Origin: Aquipuribacter nitratireducens
Lineage (GTDB): Bacteria > Actinomycetota > Actinomycetes > Actinomycetales > JBBAYJ01
DNA length: 64,000 bases
Assembly: GCF_037860835.1 (NCBI RefSeq)
Contig: NZ_JBBEOG010000003.1
Span: 62,001-126,000, forward strand
Direction of reading: 5' to 3'
Of this stretch, positions 7,731 to 16,473 are shown one piece after another. A model generated the notes under the pieces. The model ran no database searches. It worked only from the letters and a program-made list of their open reading frames with translations, and was not told where the DNA came from. Both the position numbers and the translations under genes were made by a program. Each line of letters begins with the position of its first letter. The first letter of the stretch is position 1.

Positions 7731-8527
7731 CAGCGGGCGCGCGAGGGAGCCGCGCGCAGCACCCGGTCGAGGTGGGTGTCGAACGCCGCCGCGAGCTCCG
7801 CGCCACCGTGGCCGGGCCAGCGGTGCACGGGGGTCGTCGCGCCCTGGGACTGCTGCACCGCGGACCGGTCGGGCAGCGGCGGGCGCAGCACGAGCGGGCC
7901 GAACAGGCCCGTCATCTCCTCGAGGCGGTACCGGTGCTCGGGGGAGCGCTCCCGGTAGCGGTTGACGAGGATCCCGAGCGGCTGCAGGTGCGGGGCCTCG
8001 CTGCGGCGCAGCGACTCGACCGCGCGCAGGGCACGGTCGGCGGCCGCGACGGAGAAGATGGCCGGCTCGCTCACGACGAGTGCCCGGTCGCTCGCCACGA
8101 GACCCGTGCGCGTGAGCCCGCCGAGGGAGGGCGGGCAGTCGAGGAGCACGAGGTCGTACCACGGCACCTTCGACAGGGCCGTCGCCAGCGCGCGCATGGC
8201 GCGCGGGCGGGTCGCGTAGTCGTGGTCGAGGGTCTGCTCCGACCCGAGCATGACGTCGAGCACCCCGGGCTGGTCGCCCGCCCAGCCCGACGGCGCGACC
8301 GCCTTCGCGATCTCGCCGCGCCGGGGGTTGGCGAGGACGTCGGCGACCGTCGACTCCCGCCGCGCGGCGACGTCGAGGCCCGTGGTGGCGTCCGCCTGCG
8401 GGTCGAGGTCGACGACGAGCGTCGGCACCCCGCGCGCCAGTGCCGCCGAGGCGAGCCCGAGGGTGACCGTCGTCTTGCCCACGCCGCCCTTGAGGCTGCT
8501 CACACCCACCACGACCACGGGCGGCAC
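7730..8527 (-). CDS. ParA/MinD-type ATPase (orphan)
   Basis: 265 residues. A deviant Walker A motif KGGVGKTT with the signature lysine lies near the N-terminus (VSSLKGGVGKTTVTLGLASA). The ParA motif LVVDLDPQADATTG follows, then Walker B as VLLDCPPSLGGLT. No ParB gene is adjacent. ParA-like ATPases position plasmids, chromosomes or protein clusters; the cargo here is unknown. GTG 8527 is the first plausible start and GTG 8518 is an alternative three codons in; neither has a clear Shine-Dalgarno. It is convergent with resR and divergent from gcvP, its 5' end being about 40 bases from the gcvP promoter. Confidence 0.88.
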   Translation of the reverse strand: MPPVVVVGVSSLKGGVGKTTVTLGLASAALARGVPTLVVDLDPQADATTGLDVAARRESTVADVLANPRRGEIAKAVAPSGWAGDQPGVLDVMLGSEQTLDHDYATRPRAMRALATALSKVPWYDLVLLDCPPSLGGLTRTGLVASDRALVVSEPAIFSVAAADRALRAVESLRRSEAPHLQPLGILVNRYRERSPEHRYRLEEMTGLFGPLVLRPPLPDRSAVQQSQGATTPVHRWPGHGGAELAAAFDTHLDRVLRAAPSRAR

Positions 8528-8565
8528 GGTACCGGGCGCTGCCGGGCCGGCAGCGGGCCGGCTGA

Positions 8566-8571
8566 TAGCGT
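8566..8571 (+). promoter_or_regulatory. Putative -10 box of the gcvP transcript
   Basis: TAGCGT about 18 bases before the riboswitch aptamer. A transcript starting near 8578 would contain the entire aptamer and a leader of about 185 bases. No convincing -35 hexamer is visible. Confidence 0.5.
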
Positions 8572-8588
8572 GGGGGCCGCTGCGCACA

Positions 8589-8672
8589 CCTTGCGGGAGA
8601 GTCCGTCGGCACGCGCCGGCGGCGCCGAAGGGGCAACCTCCCCGGAACCTCTCAGGCACCCGGACCGCAGGG
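8589..8672 (+). ncRNA. Glycine riboswitch, single aptamer
   Basis: The conserved core is present in order: GCGGGAGAG (8593-8601), CGCCGAAGGGGCAACC, and CCTCTCAGGCACC. P1 is closed by 8589-8596 (CCTTGCGG) with 8665-8672 (CCGCAGGG), eight pairs including one G-U. Only one aptamer with these cores is found; no second GGGAGAG/CTCTCAGG set follows. The downstream leader to 8761 contains a small GGGAC-CGCGC-GTCCC hairpin (8688-8702) and C/G-rich segments that may form the expression platform. Glycine riboswitches usually activate glycine-cleavage genes, which fits gcvP. Confidence 0.93.
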
Positions 8673-8761
8673 CACAGGCACGCAGGAGGGACCGCGCGTC
8701 CCGACTGTCGGGGGTCCCGCACCCGTCGGGCCGCCCGGCCCGCCCCGCCTGAGGAGCGCGC

Positions 8762-11695
8762 GTGACCAGCAGCGACACCCCCCGCACCGCCTTCGTCGAC
8801 CGGCACCTCGGCCACGTCCCGGACGTCGACGCGTTCGCCGCCGGCACCGGGTTCGACGACCTCGAGGCGCTCGTCGACGCGACGGTCCCCGCCGGGATCC
8901 GGCAGGACGAGCCGCTCGACCTGCCCCCAGCCCTCGACGAGGAGGACGCGCTCGCGGAGCTGCGCGGCCTCGCCGCCCGCAACCGCGTCGTCCAGCCGAT
9001 GATCGGGCTCGGGTACCACGGGACGGTCACCCCGCCCGTCGTGCGACGCAACGTCCTGCAGGACCCCGCCTGGTACACCGCGTACACCCCCTACCAGCCG
9101 GAGATCAGCCAGGGCCGGCTCGAGGCGCTCCTCACCTTCCAGACGGTCGTCACCGACCTCACGGGCCTCGACGTCGCGAACGCCAGCCTCCTCGACGAGC
9201 CGACCGCGGCCGCGGAGGCCATGACCCTGCTGCGCCGGGCGACCCGGGCGGGCGACGACGCGGTGTTCCTCGTCGACACCGACGTCCTGCCGCAGACCCG
9301 CGCGGTCCTGCAGACCCGTGCGGAGCCGCTGGGCATCGGGCTCGTCGACCTCGACCTCGGCGCCGACGAGGACCCGGACGGTGACGCCGTCGCCGCGGCG
9401 CTCGACGGCCGCCCGGTCTTCGGCGCGCTCCTGCAGTACCCGGGCGCCTCCGGTCAGGTCCGCGACCTCCGCGCGGTCGTGGCCGCCGTGGACGCCGCGG
9501 GCGGCAAGGTCGCCGTCGCCGCCGACCCGCTCGCCCTCACCCTCCTCACCCCGCCCGGGGAGTGGGGCGCCGACGTCGCCGTCGGGTCGATGCAGCGCTT
9601 CGGGGTGCCCATGGGCTACGGCGGCCCCCACGCCGGGTACATGGCCGTCCGCGACGGGCTGCAGCGGCTCCTGCCCGGCCGCCTCGTCGGGGTGAGCAAG
9701 GACTCCGCCGGCAACCCGGCCCTGCGCCTCGCGCTCCAGACCCGGGAGCAGCACATCCGCCGCGAGAAGGCGACGAGCAACATCTGCACCGCGCAGGTGC
9801 TCCTCGCCGTCATCGCCGGCATGTACGCGGTGTGGCACGGTCCCGAGGGACTGCGGCGCATCGCGCAGCACGCCCACCGGCAGGTCTCCCGGGTCGCGGC
9901 CGCGGCGCGGGCCGCCGGGCACGACGTCGTGACGACCCGCCACTTCGACACCGTCACGATCACCGTGCCGGACGCGGACGCGGTCCTCGCCCGCGCCCTC
10001 GAGGGCGGCGTGAACCTGCGCCGGGTCGACGACACCCGCGTCGCGGTGACGGCCGACGAGACGACCCGTGACGCCCACGTCGACGCCGTCGCACGCGCCC
10101 TCGGTGCCGAGGCCCCCGCCGGCGACGACCTCCCCGCCGCGGGCGGCCCGCTCGCGCGGACGAGCGGCTACCTCGGCAACGAGGTCTTCCACCGGTACCG
10201 CTCCGAGACCGGGCTGCTGCGCTACCTGCGCCGGCTCGCGGACATGGACTTCGCCCTCGACCGCGGGATGATCCCGCTCGGCTCGTGCACGATGAAGCTC
10301 AACGCCACCACGGAGATGGAGAGCATCACGTGGTCGGAGTTCGCCGACCTCCACCCGTTCGCCCCGGCCGACCAGGCCGCGGGCACGAGGCAGGTCGTCG
10401 CCGACCTCGAGCGCTGGCTCGCGGAGGTCACCGGCTACGACGCGGTCTCCGTGCAGCCGAACTCCGGCGCGCAGGGCGAGCTGGCGGGGCTCCTCGCCAT
10501 CCGCGGCTACCACCGCTCGCGCGGCGACGAGCAGCGCGACGTCTGCCTCATCCCGGCGAGCGCGCACGGCACGAACGCCGCCAGCGCCGTCATGGCGGGG
10601 CTGCGCGTCGTCGTCGTCGCGTGCGACGAGGCGGGCAACGTCGACGTCGACGACCTCCGCACCAAGATCGAGCAGCACGGGGACCGGCTCGGCGCCCTCA
10701 TGATCACGTACCCGTCGACGCACGGGGTGTTCGAGGAGGCCGTCCGCGAGATCTGCGCGGCCGTCCACGACGCCGGCGGGCAGGTGTACCTCGACGGGGC
10801 CAACCTCAACGCCCTCGTCGGCCTCGCCCGGCCCGGCCGCTTCGGCGCCGACGTCAGCCACCTCAACCTCCACAAGACGTTCTGCATCCCCCACGGGGGC
10901 GGCGGCCCCGGCGTCGGCCCGATCGGGGTGCGGCAGCACCTCGCGGAGTTCCTGCCCGGCCACCCGCTGGAGCCGAGCCTCGCGGGCAACGTCGTGGGCC
11001 CCGTCTCCGGCGCGCCCTACGGGTCGGCGGGCATCCTCACGATCCCGTGGACGTACGTGCGGACGATGGGCCCGGACGGGCTGCGCCGGGCCACCGTGCG
11101 CGCGATCGCCGCGGCCAACTACGTCGCCCGGCGGCTGCAGGGCAGCTGGGACGTCCTCTACACCGGGCGCAACGGCACGGTCGCGCACGAGTGCATCCTC
11201 GACGTCCGCCCGCTCGCGAAGGCCGCGGGGATCACGGTCGACGACGTCGCGAAGCGCCTCGTCGACCACGGCTTCCACGCCCCGACGATGAGCTGGCCCG
11301 TCACCGGGACCCTCATGGTCGAGCCGACGGAGAGCGAGGACCTCGCCGAGCTCGACCGCTTCTGCGACGCCATGATCGAGATCCGGGCGGAGGTCGACCG
11401 CGTGGTCGCGGGGGAGTGGATCGTCGCGGAGTCGCCGCTGCGGCGTGCGCCGCACACCGCGGAGGACCTCGTCGGGGAGTGGGACCGGCCCTACGACCGG
11501 CGGCTCGGGGTGTACCCGGCCGGCACGACCCGCGGGAAGTACTGGCCCCCGGTGGGCCGCGTCGACGGCGCCTTCGGTGACCGGAACCTCGTGTGCGCGT
11601 GCCCGCCGGTGAGCGCGTTCGGCGAGCCGGAGGCAGCACCCGACGAGGTGTCGGTCGTCGAAGTGGCGGGTGAGGAGCCGGCGCTCGTGCGCTGA
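8762..11695 (+). CDS. gcvP: Glycine dehydrogenase (decarboxylating), P protein
   Basis: 977 residues, the usual length for the fused single-chain P protein. It decarboxylates glycine with pyridoxal phosphate and loads the aminomethyl group onto lipoyl-GcvH. Both halves are recognisable: the N-terminal half has [14 protein letters not shown] and [15 protein letters not shown], and the C-terminal half has [10 protein letters not shown] and the PLP-lysine loop [17 protein letters not shown] (Lys705). The GTG start has GAGGAG about 6 bases upstream. Expression is predicted to be glycine-dependent through the riboswitch. Together with gcvH it places half of the glycine-cleavage system in this cluster. 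Confidence 0.98.
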   Translation: MTSSDTPRTAFVDRHLGHVPDVDAFAAGTGFDDLEALVDATVPAGIRQDEPLDLPPALDEEDALAELRGLAARNRVVQPMIGLGYHGTVTPPVVRRNVLQDPAWYTAYTPYQPEISQGRLEALLTFQTVVTDLTGLDVANASLLDEPTAAAEAMTLLRRATRAGDDAVFLVDTDVLPQTRAVLQTRAEPLGIGLVDLDLGADEDPDGDAVAAALDGRPVFGALLQYPGASGQVRDLRAVVAAVDAAGGKVAVAADPLALTLLTPPGEWGADVAVGSMQRFGVPMGYGGPHAGYMAVRDGLQRLLPGRLVGVSKDSAGNPALRLALQTREQHIRREKATSNICTAQVLLAVIAGMYAVWHGPEGLRRIAQHAHRQVSRVAAAARAAGHDVVTTRHFDTVTITVPDADAVLARALEGGVNLRRVDDTRVAVTADETTRDAHVDAVARALGAEAPAGDDLPAAGGPLARTSGYLGNEVFHRYRSETGLLRYLRRLADMDFALDRGMIPLGSCTMKLNATTEMESITWSEFADLHPFAPADQAAGTRQVVADLERWLAEVTGYDAVSVQPNSGAQGELAGLLAIRGYHRSRGDEQRDVCLIPASAHGTNAASAVMAGLRVVVVACDEAGNVDVDDLRTKIEQHGDRLGALMITYPSTHGVFEEAVREICAAVHDAGGQVYLDGANLNALVGLARPGRFGADVSHLNLHKTFCIPHGGGGPGVGPIGVRQHLAEFLPGHPLEPSLAGNVVGPVSGAPYGSAGILTIPWTYVRTMGPDGLRRATVRAIAAANYVARRLQGSWDVLYTGRNGTVAHECILDVRPLAKAAGITVDDVAKRLVDHGFHAPTMSWPVTGTLMVEPTESEDLAELDRFCDAMIEIRAEVDRVVAGEWIVAESPLRRAPHTAEDLVGEWDRPYDRRLGVYPAGTTRGKYWPPVGRVDGAFGDRNLVCACPPVSAFGEPEAAPDEVSVVEVAGEEPALVR

Positions 11696-11732
11696 CCGGT
11701 CGGGCGCCGCGCGACGGCCGGGTCGCGCTCGA

Positions 11733-11738
11733 TAGCGT
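11733..11738 (+). promoter_or_regulatory. Leaderless -10 box for the DUF4190 gene
   Basis: TAGCGT ends 7 bases before the ATG at 11746, with no room for a Shine-Dalgarno. It supports ATG 11746 as the authentic start of the gene that is later frameshifted. Confidence 0.55.
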
Positions 11739-11745
11739 CAGGGGC

Positions 11746-12550
11746 ATGTCGCAGCCGCCCGACCAGCCCCACGACCCGTACGCAGCGCCGCCCGGCTACG
11801 GCCAGCAGCCGGGCTACGGACAGCAGCCCGGCTACGGACATCAGCCGGGCCACGGGTACGGCGCCCCCCAGCAGGAGCCGCCGCTCGACGGCGTCTCGGT
11901 CGCGGGTCTCGTGCTCGCCTTCCTCCTCTCCCCGGTCGGGCTCGTCCTCAGCATCGTCGGCCTGGTCCGGACGTCAGGCGGCCGGCGGCGGGCGCGGCCT
12001 CGCGATCGCGGGTGTCGTCGTGTCGATCGTCGTGTCGATCATCTGGGCGCTGCTTTTCGTCGCCGCGTTCGCGCTCGGCCGCTTCGTCGAGGAGTCGGTG
12101 CCCGGCGGCCTCGAGGGGCTGGAGGACCTGGAGGACCTGGCGCCCCTCACCGAGGTCGACCCGGCCGAGGCCGTCGACCTCGGCACCTCGGTGGAGCTCG
12201 ACGGCTATGAGGTCACCGTGACGTCGGTCGACCTCCTCGAGCCCCCGGGCGGCGGCGACCCCGTCGTCACCGCGTCGGTCGAGGCGACCCGGACCGGCGG
12301 CGGGACGGGCGAGCCGTGGTTCGAGCTGGTCGGCACGTGGTTCGAGACCGACGGCACGACCTCGTACGGCGAGGGCACGTGCCCGCCCGACGTCAGGGAC
12401 CCCGTCGAGCAGGCCGGGAGCCTCGAGGCCGGGGAGACGACGACGTTCACGTGGTGCTTCCCGGTCGACCCGGGGGCGGGCAGCGCGGGCTACGTCGCGC
12501 TCGGCGGCACCTTCGGCCTGGGCGCGACCGGTGTCTGGGGCGTCGAGTGA
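11746..12550 (+). pseudogene. DUF4190-type membrane protein, broken by a +1 frameshift
   Basis: The first frame (from 11746) gives a Pro/Tyr/Gly/Gln-rich head (GYGQQPGYGQQPGYG repeats) and the first DUF4190 helix, VSVAGLVLAFLLSPVGLVLS. After LVRTSGGRRR it turns into Arg-rich nonsense and stops at 12210. The +1 frame resumes the family at GRGLAIAGVVVSIVVSII (second helix) and continues as an ordinary acidic extracytoplasmic domain to 12550. The break lies in the G/C run at 11977-11998; removing one base would restore a protein of about 267 residues. The downstream gene still overlaps its stop as GTGA. A sequencing or assembly error is as likely as a real mutation. Confidence 0.8.
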
Positions 12551-13017
12551 GCCCCCGCGCGGCCGCCACCGCGACCCGCACCGACCTCGCGGGTCTCCTC
12601 GAGTTCTGCCGTGACCGGCACCACGTCGTCCTCGTCACCCGCCGCCAGGACGGCAGTCCGCAGCTGTCCCCGGTCTCGTGCGGCGTGGACCCGGAGGGGC
12701 GCTTCGTCATCAGCACGTACCCGGAACGGGCGAAGGCGCGCAACGCCCGTCGCGACCCGCGAGTCAGCCTCTGCGTGCTGTCCGACGACTGGGACGGGCC
12801 CTACGTGCAGGTCGACGGCACGTGCGAGGTCCTCGACCTGCCTGCGGCGCTCGAGGACTTCGTCACGTACTTCCGGGCCTTCGGGCGCGAGCACCCGGAC
12901 TGGGACGAGTACCGGCAGGCGATGCTCGACCAGGGCAAGTGCCTCCTGCGGGTGACACCGACCCGGTGGGGACCGGTCGCGACGGGCGGCTTCCCCGCCC
13001 GCCTCGTAGAGGACTGA
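12547..13017 (+). CDS. PPOX-class (Rv1155-like) F420/flavin-dependent oxidoreductase
   Basis: 156 residues, one split-barrel domain. Visible family features are VVLVTRRQDGSPQLSPVS, the strand FVISTYPERAKARNARRDPR, VSLCVLSDD and the tail LLRVTPTRWGPVATGG. Proteins of this class bind F420 or FMN; the substrate cannot be predicted. The GTG start overlaps the stop of the DUF4190 frame (GTGA), so the two were probably co-translated before the frameshift. A 40-base gap separates it from the convergent VWA gene. Confidence 0.88.
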   Translation: MSPRAAATATRTDLAGLLEFCRDRHHVVLVTRRQDGSPQLSPVSCGVDPEGRFVISTYPERAKARNARRDPRVSLCVLSDDWDGPYVQVDGTCEVLDLPAALEDFVTYFRAFGREHPDWDEYRQAMLDQGKCLLRVTPTRWGPVATGGFPARLVED

Positions 13018-13057
13018 GGCGCCTGGAGGACGAGAGGGGTCGCCGACGCCGGGAGAC

Positions 13058-14905
13058 TCAGCGCCGCTGGAGGGCGTCGAAGAGGACCGTGCGGAAGTCG
13101 GCGGGCCTCTCCGCGAGGTAGGCGGCGCCACCCGTCGCCTCCGCCACCGTGCGCAGCTCCTCGGCGTCGACGTCGGCCCCCAGACCGATGGCGACGACGC
13201 GGACGGGCCGGTCGGGCGCGGCTGCCGCCTCGTCCTCGAGCGTCGAGACCAGGGCCTCGAGGCTGATGCCGTCCGGGTCCTCGTCCGCGCCGTCGGTCAC
13301 GATGACGACGGTGTTGCTCGCCTCGGGGTCGTGGTCCTCGCGGGCGGCGCGGACGGCGGCGAGGACCGTGTCGTACAGCCCCGTGCCCCCTGGCGTCAGA
13401 CGCTCCGTGAGCCGGTCCGCGCCGGCGGCGAGCGCGGCGCGCTGGTCGGCGTCCTCCACGGGGGTGTCGAGGCGGCGCACCGGGATGACGGGGAGCCAGT
13501 CCGTGCCCTCGCCCATGCCGACGGCGAAGAACCACAGTCCGACCGCGGCAGAGTCGGGGAACAGCCCGAGGGCGTCCGTCGCCGCGTCGCGGGCGACCTC
13601 GGCGCGCGTCGGTCCCGCGGGCGTCACCGCCCGCATCGACGCGCTCGCGTCGAGGACGGCGAGCACGCGGCTGGGCCGGCTCACCTCCTCCAGCTGCGCG
13701 AGGACGCGGTCGACGTCCGCCGCGACCGGCGGCGGGACCACGAGGGGCTCCCCGTCGGAGGGTTCGACGGAGGGCTCGACGGAGGGCTCGACGGAGGATG
13801 TGACCGAAGGTCCCCCGCCGGCCCCGGTCGCCGGGGCGGGGGCACGGAACCCCTCCGCGACGAGCGCGGCCCTGCCCTCGCGCTCGAGCAGCCGCAGCAC
13901 GCCCTCGACGGCCGCCGCGGACACCCCTGCGGCGCGCTCGGGCGTGTCGACGCGGACGACGGGGTGGTCGAGCGACGTCACGGCGTCGGACGGCTGCACG
14001 GCGACGAGCGGCGTGGTGGGCGCCCCCCGGTTCACGAGGAACACCTGCTGCTCGGTCGTCACCACGACCGGCGCGTCCGTCCCGGCCGCCGCCGTCGCCG
14101 TGAGGGCGTCGCCGCCTGCGGGCGCGTCTGCCGCTGCCGGCGCGTCTCCCGCTGCCGGCGCGGCGTCCCGCTCGACCGCGACGGCGGCCGCGGTGAGCGC
14201 GGCGCGTGCGTCCTCGGGCGTCCCGGCCACCGCCTGCATGGCGACGAGGGCCTGGAGCGCGCCCGCGCTGCGGGGCAGGTCACCGAGCACCAGCGGCCGG
14301 CCCGACGCGACGGCCCCCGCCCAGGTGGGCCCCGCCGCGAGCCACTGCGCGTCGGCCGCGGCCTCGGCGCTCGTCGCGAGCACGACCGGGGTCCGGACGA
14401 GGGAGCCGACGGTCGTCAGCACGGTCCCGTCCGCCGCGGGGGCCGCACGCTCCAGCCACAGCGAGGAGTCGGGCACCCACACGTCCGGCAGCGCCCCGGC
14501 GGTCTCCCCGGCGACGACGGCGGCCGTGTCGGCGGGCTCCTGCGCGACCACGTCGACGCTCGCGCACACCCCCGTGCTCAGCGGCTCGCGGCCGACGTCG
14601 GCGGCCACGCGCTGCAGCGCGGGGACGAGCGCGGGAGCGGCGACCACCTGCACCGTCGTCCTCGTGCCGCACACCGCGACGCCCCCCGCGGCGTCGCCGC
14701 CGTCCCCGCCGGAGCGCTCCGTCAGCAGCCCCGCCCCCACGGCGACCGCGGCCACGAGGAGCAGCCCCGCCACGAGCACGCCGAGCACGCTCGGGCGGCG
14801 CCGCCGGCGCAGCCGTCCGCCCCAGCCGTCGCCCGAGGGACGCGCCACCCGGGGCGGGCGCGCGACCGGCTCGACGCCGGGGGAGGGGGTCGGGGAGGCA
14901 GGCAC
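13058..14905 (-). CDS. Membrane-anchored substrate-binding plus VWA domain protein
   Basis: 615 residues from GTG 14905. A Pro/Arg-rich cytoplasmic head is followed by a transmembrane helix at about 38-60. Next comes a periplasmic-binding-protein-like region (about 80-360; [15 protein letters not shown] is typical of the SBP half of such proteins). A linker with three SVEP repeats (12-bp DNA repeats at 13757-13792) leads to a VWA domain. Its MIDAS residues are present: DASASM, then TGLYD and VTDGADED. Such proteins probably act outside the membrane and bind a ligand and a metal-dependent partner; function is unknown. It is divergent from hisF with only 19 bases between starts, and a TATCCT box lies 8 bases before the GTG. 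Confidence 0.85.
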   Translation of the reverse strand: MPASPTPSPGVEPVARPPRVARPSGDGWGGRLRRRRRPSVLGVLVAGLLLVAAVAVGAGLLTERSGGDGGDAAGGVAVCGTRTTVQVVAAPALVPALQRVAADVGREPLSTGVCASVDVVAQEPADTAAVVAGETAGALPDVWVPDSSLWLERAAPAADGTVLTTVGSLVRTPVVLATSAEAAADAQWLAAGPTWAGAVASGRPLVLGDLPRSAGALQALVAMQAVAGTPEDARAALTAAAVAVERDAAPAAGDAPAAADAPAGGDALTATAAAGTDAPVVVTTEQQVFLVNRGAPTTPLVAVQPSDAVTSLDHPVVRVDTPERAAGVSAAAVEGVLRLLEREGRAALVAEGFRAPAPATGAGGGPSVTSSVEPSVEPSVEPSDGEPLVVPPPVAADVDRVLAQLEEVSRPSRVLAVLDASASMRAVTPAGPTRAEVARDAATDALGLFPDSAAVGLWFFAVGMGEGTDWLPVIPVRRLDTPVEDADQRAALAAGADRLTERLTPGGTGLYDTVLAAVRAAREDHDPEASNTVVIVTDGADEDPDGISLEALVSTLEDEAAAAPDRPVRVVAIGLGADVDAEELRTVAEATGGAAYLAERPADFRTVLFDALQRR

Positions 14906-14924
14906 GGCCTGCCAGGATACGAGC

Positions 14925-15707
14925 GTGAGCCTGGCGGTCCGTGTCATCCCCTGCCTGGACGTCGACGCGGGCCGGGTCGTGAAGGGCGTCAACTTCGCGG
15001 GCCTGCGCGACGCCGGCGACCCCGTCGAGCTCGCCCGCCGCTACGACGCCCAGGGCGCCGACGAGATCACCTTCCTCGACGTGAGCGCGAGCGCGGCCGG
15101 GCGCGACACCACCCTCGAGGTGGTCCGCGCGACGGCCGAGCAGGTCTTCGTCCCCCTCACCGTCGGCGGGGGCGTGCGCGGCGTCGACGACGTCGAGCGC
15201 CTCCTGCGGGCGGGAGCGGACAAGGTGGGGGTCAACAGCGCGGCCGTGGCCCGCCCCGAGGTCATCGCGGAGATCGCCGACCGGTTCGGGCGGCAGGTCC
15301 TCGTCCTCAGCGTCGACGCGAGGCGCTGCCCGCCCGGCACGAGCACCGACAGTGGGTGGGAGGTGACGACGCACGGCGGGCGTCGCGGCACCGGCATCGA
15401 CGCCGTCGAGTGGGCGGCTCGCGGCGCCGGGCTCGGGGCCGGCGAGGTGCTCCTCAACTCCATGGACGCCGACGGCACGAAGGACGGCTTCGACGTCGCC
15501 ATGCTGCGGGCGGTGCGGGCCGTCGTCGACGTGCCGCTCGTGGCCTCCGGCGGCGCCGGCGAGCTCGCCCACTTCGCGCCCGCGGTGGCGGCGGGCGCCG
15601 ACGCCGTCCTGGCGGCGTCGGTCTTCCACTTCGGCCAGCTCGGCGTCGGAGACGTCAAGGCCGCGCTCGCCGCGGCGGGCCACCCCGTCCGGGTCGCCGA
15701 CAGGTAG
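14925..15707 (+). CDS. hisF: Imidazole glycerol phosphate synthase subunit HisF
   Basis: 260 residues, a full (beta/alpha)8 barrel. HisF combines PRFAR with ammonia from HisH to give IGP and AICAR. Catalytic aspartates are Asp12 (RVIPCLDVD) and Asp131 (VLSVDARR), and the phosphate loops VGGGVRG and ASGGAGEL are intact. The GTG start is 6 bases after CAGGAT (14913-14918), consistent with a leaderless start. HisH is not in the window. The stop at 15707 abuts the stop of the convergent next gene with no spacer. HisI, often adjacent, is separated here by a convergent gene and an ABC exporter pair. Confidence 0.96.
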   Translation: MSLAVRVIPCLDVDAGRVVKGVNFAGLRDAGDPVELARRYDAQGADEITFLDVSASAAGRDTTLEVVRATAEQVFVPLTVGGGVRGVDDVERLLRAGADKVGVNSAAVARPEVIAEIADRFGRQVLVLSVDARRCPPGTSTDSGWEVTTHGGRRGTGIDAVEWAARGAGLGAGEVLLNSMDADGTKDGFDVAMLRAVRAVVDVPLVASGGAGELAHFAPAVAAGADAVLAASVFHFGQLGVGDVKAALAAAGHPVRVADR

Positions 15708-16391
15708 TCAGACCCCGAGGCGGGCGCGCTCGAAGCGCTGCACCGACAGGGACGGACCACCGACGTCGACCTGCGCGGCGCGGCGTCCGAACAGCCGCAG
15801 GAGCAGGTCGATCGGCTCCCCGGTGAGGACGACGGGGTGGGCGCCCCGCCGCAGCACCGTGCGGCGCCCGTCCGGCCGCAGGGCCACGACCCCGAGGGAC
15901 GACCCGAGCAGGGTGAGCGCCGTCGCCCCGGGCAGGTACCGCCACACCGTGTCCTGCAGGTCCTCGACGTCCTCCCGCGGACCCAGCCCCTGCGCGCGCC
16001 GCACGTCCTCGTGGTGCACGACGAGCTCGGCGAGGTTCGCCACGACGTCGACCCCCGGCAGGGCGAACGGCGACCACGGCGGCGGGCCGGAGCGGAACCG
16101 TGCGACGACCTCGTCCAGCCCGCGGCGGGTCTCGGCGACGCGCGCCCGTTCCAGCAGCCCGCTCAGCGGCGGCACCACGAGCCCCACCGCGAGGTCGGGC
16201 CGGCGCTCGCGGACGACGAGGTGCGCCGCGAGGCCGAGCACGTCCCAGCCCTCGCACAGCGTCGGGGCATGGGCGCCGGCCGAGAGGAGGCTGTCGCAGA
16301 GCGCCTCGCGCTCCTGCTGCGTCGTCGCGCGCAGCGCGGCGAGCGGCTCGATGAGGTCGGTGCGGACGGCGCTGACGACGTTCGTGACCAT
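15708..16391 (-). CDS. TIGR03085-type DinB-like metal-binding protein
   Basis: 227 residues. The N-terminal DinB/maleylpyruvate-isomerase-like bundle has TLCEGWDVLGLAAHLVVRER and AELVVHHEDVRRA; the histidines are the usual metal ligands. The C-terminal part carries VLTGEPIDLLLRLFGR, typical of the TIGR03085 group. Members may use mycothiol as thiol partner, but the substrate is unknown. ATG 16391 is chosen because CAGGAT lies 6 bases upstream (leaderless pattern) and the protein begins at the family N-terminus. It is divergent from the ABC exporter genes. Confidence 0.82.
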   Translation of the reverse strand: MVTNVVSAVRTDLIEPLAALRATTQQEREALCDSLLSAGAHAPTLCEGWDVLGLAAHLVVRERRPDLAVGLVVPPLSGLLERARVAETRRGLDEVVARFRSGPPPWSPFALPGVDVVANLAELVVHHEDVRRAQGLGPREDVEDLQDTVWRYLPGATALTLLGSSLGVVALRPDGRRTVLRRGAHPVVLTGEPIDLLLRLFGRRAAQVDVGGPSLSVQRFERARLGV

Positions 16392-16473
16392 CCCGCCATC
16401 CTGCGGCACCGTGCGGCGGGGCGGCCACCGGGCGCCGGGCGGTGCTGTCCGGGGGACGTGGCAGGCTTGACGC

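Noticed and set aside
8528-11455. A very long open frame antisense to gcvP, continuous with parA
   Set aside because: In such GC-rich DNA the antisense frame lacks stops. Its translation is low-complexity Arg/Ala/Val/Glu, while gcvP is unmistakable. Only the last 265 codons are the real parA.
13757-13792. Mobile-element repeat inside the VWA gene
   Set aside because: It is an in-frame 12-bp coding repeat (SVEP) in a linker, explained by slippage.
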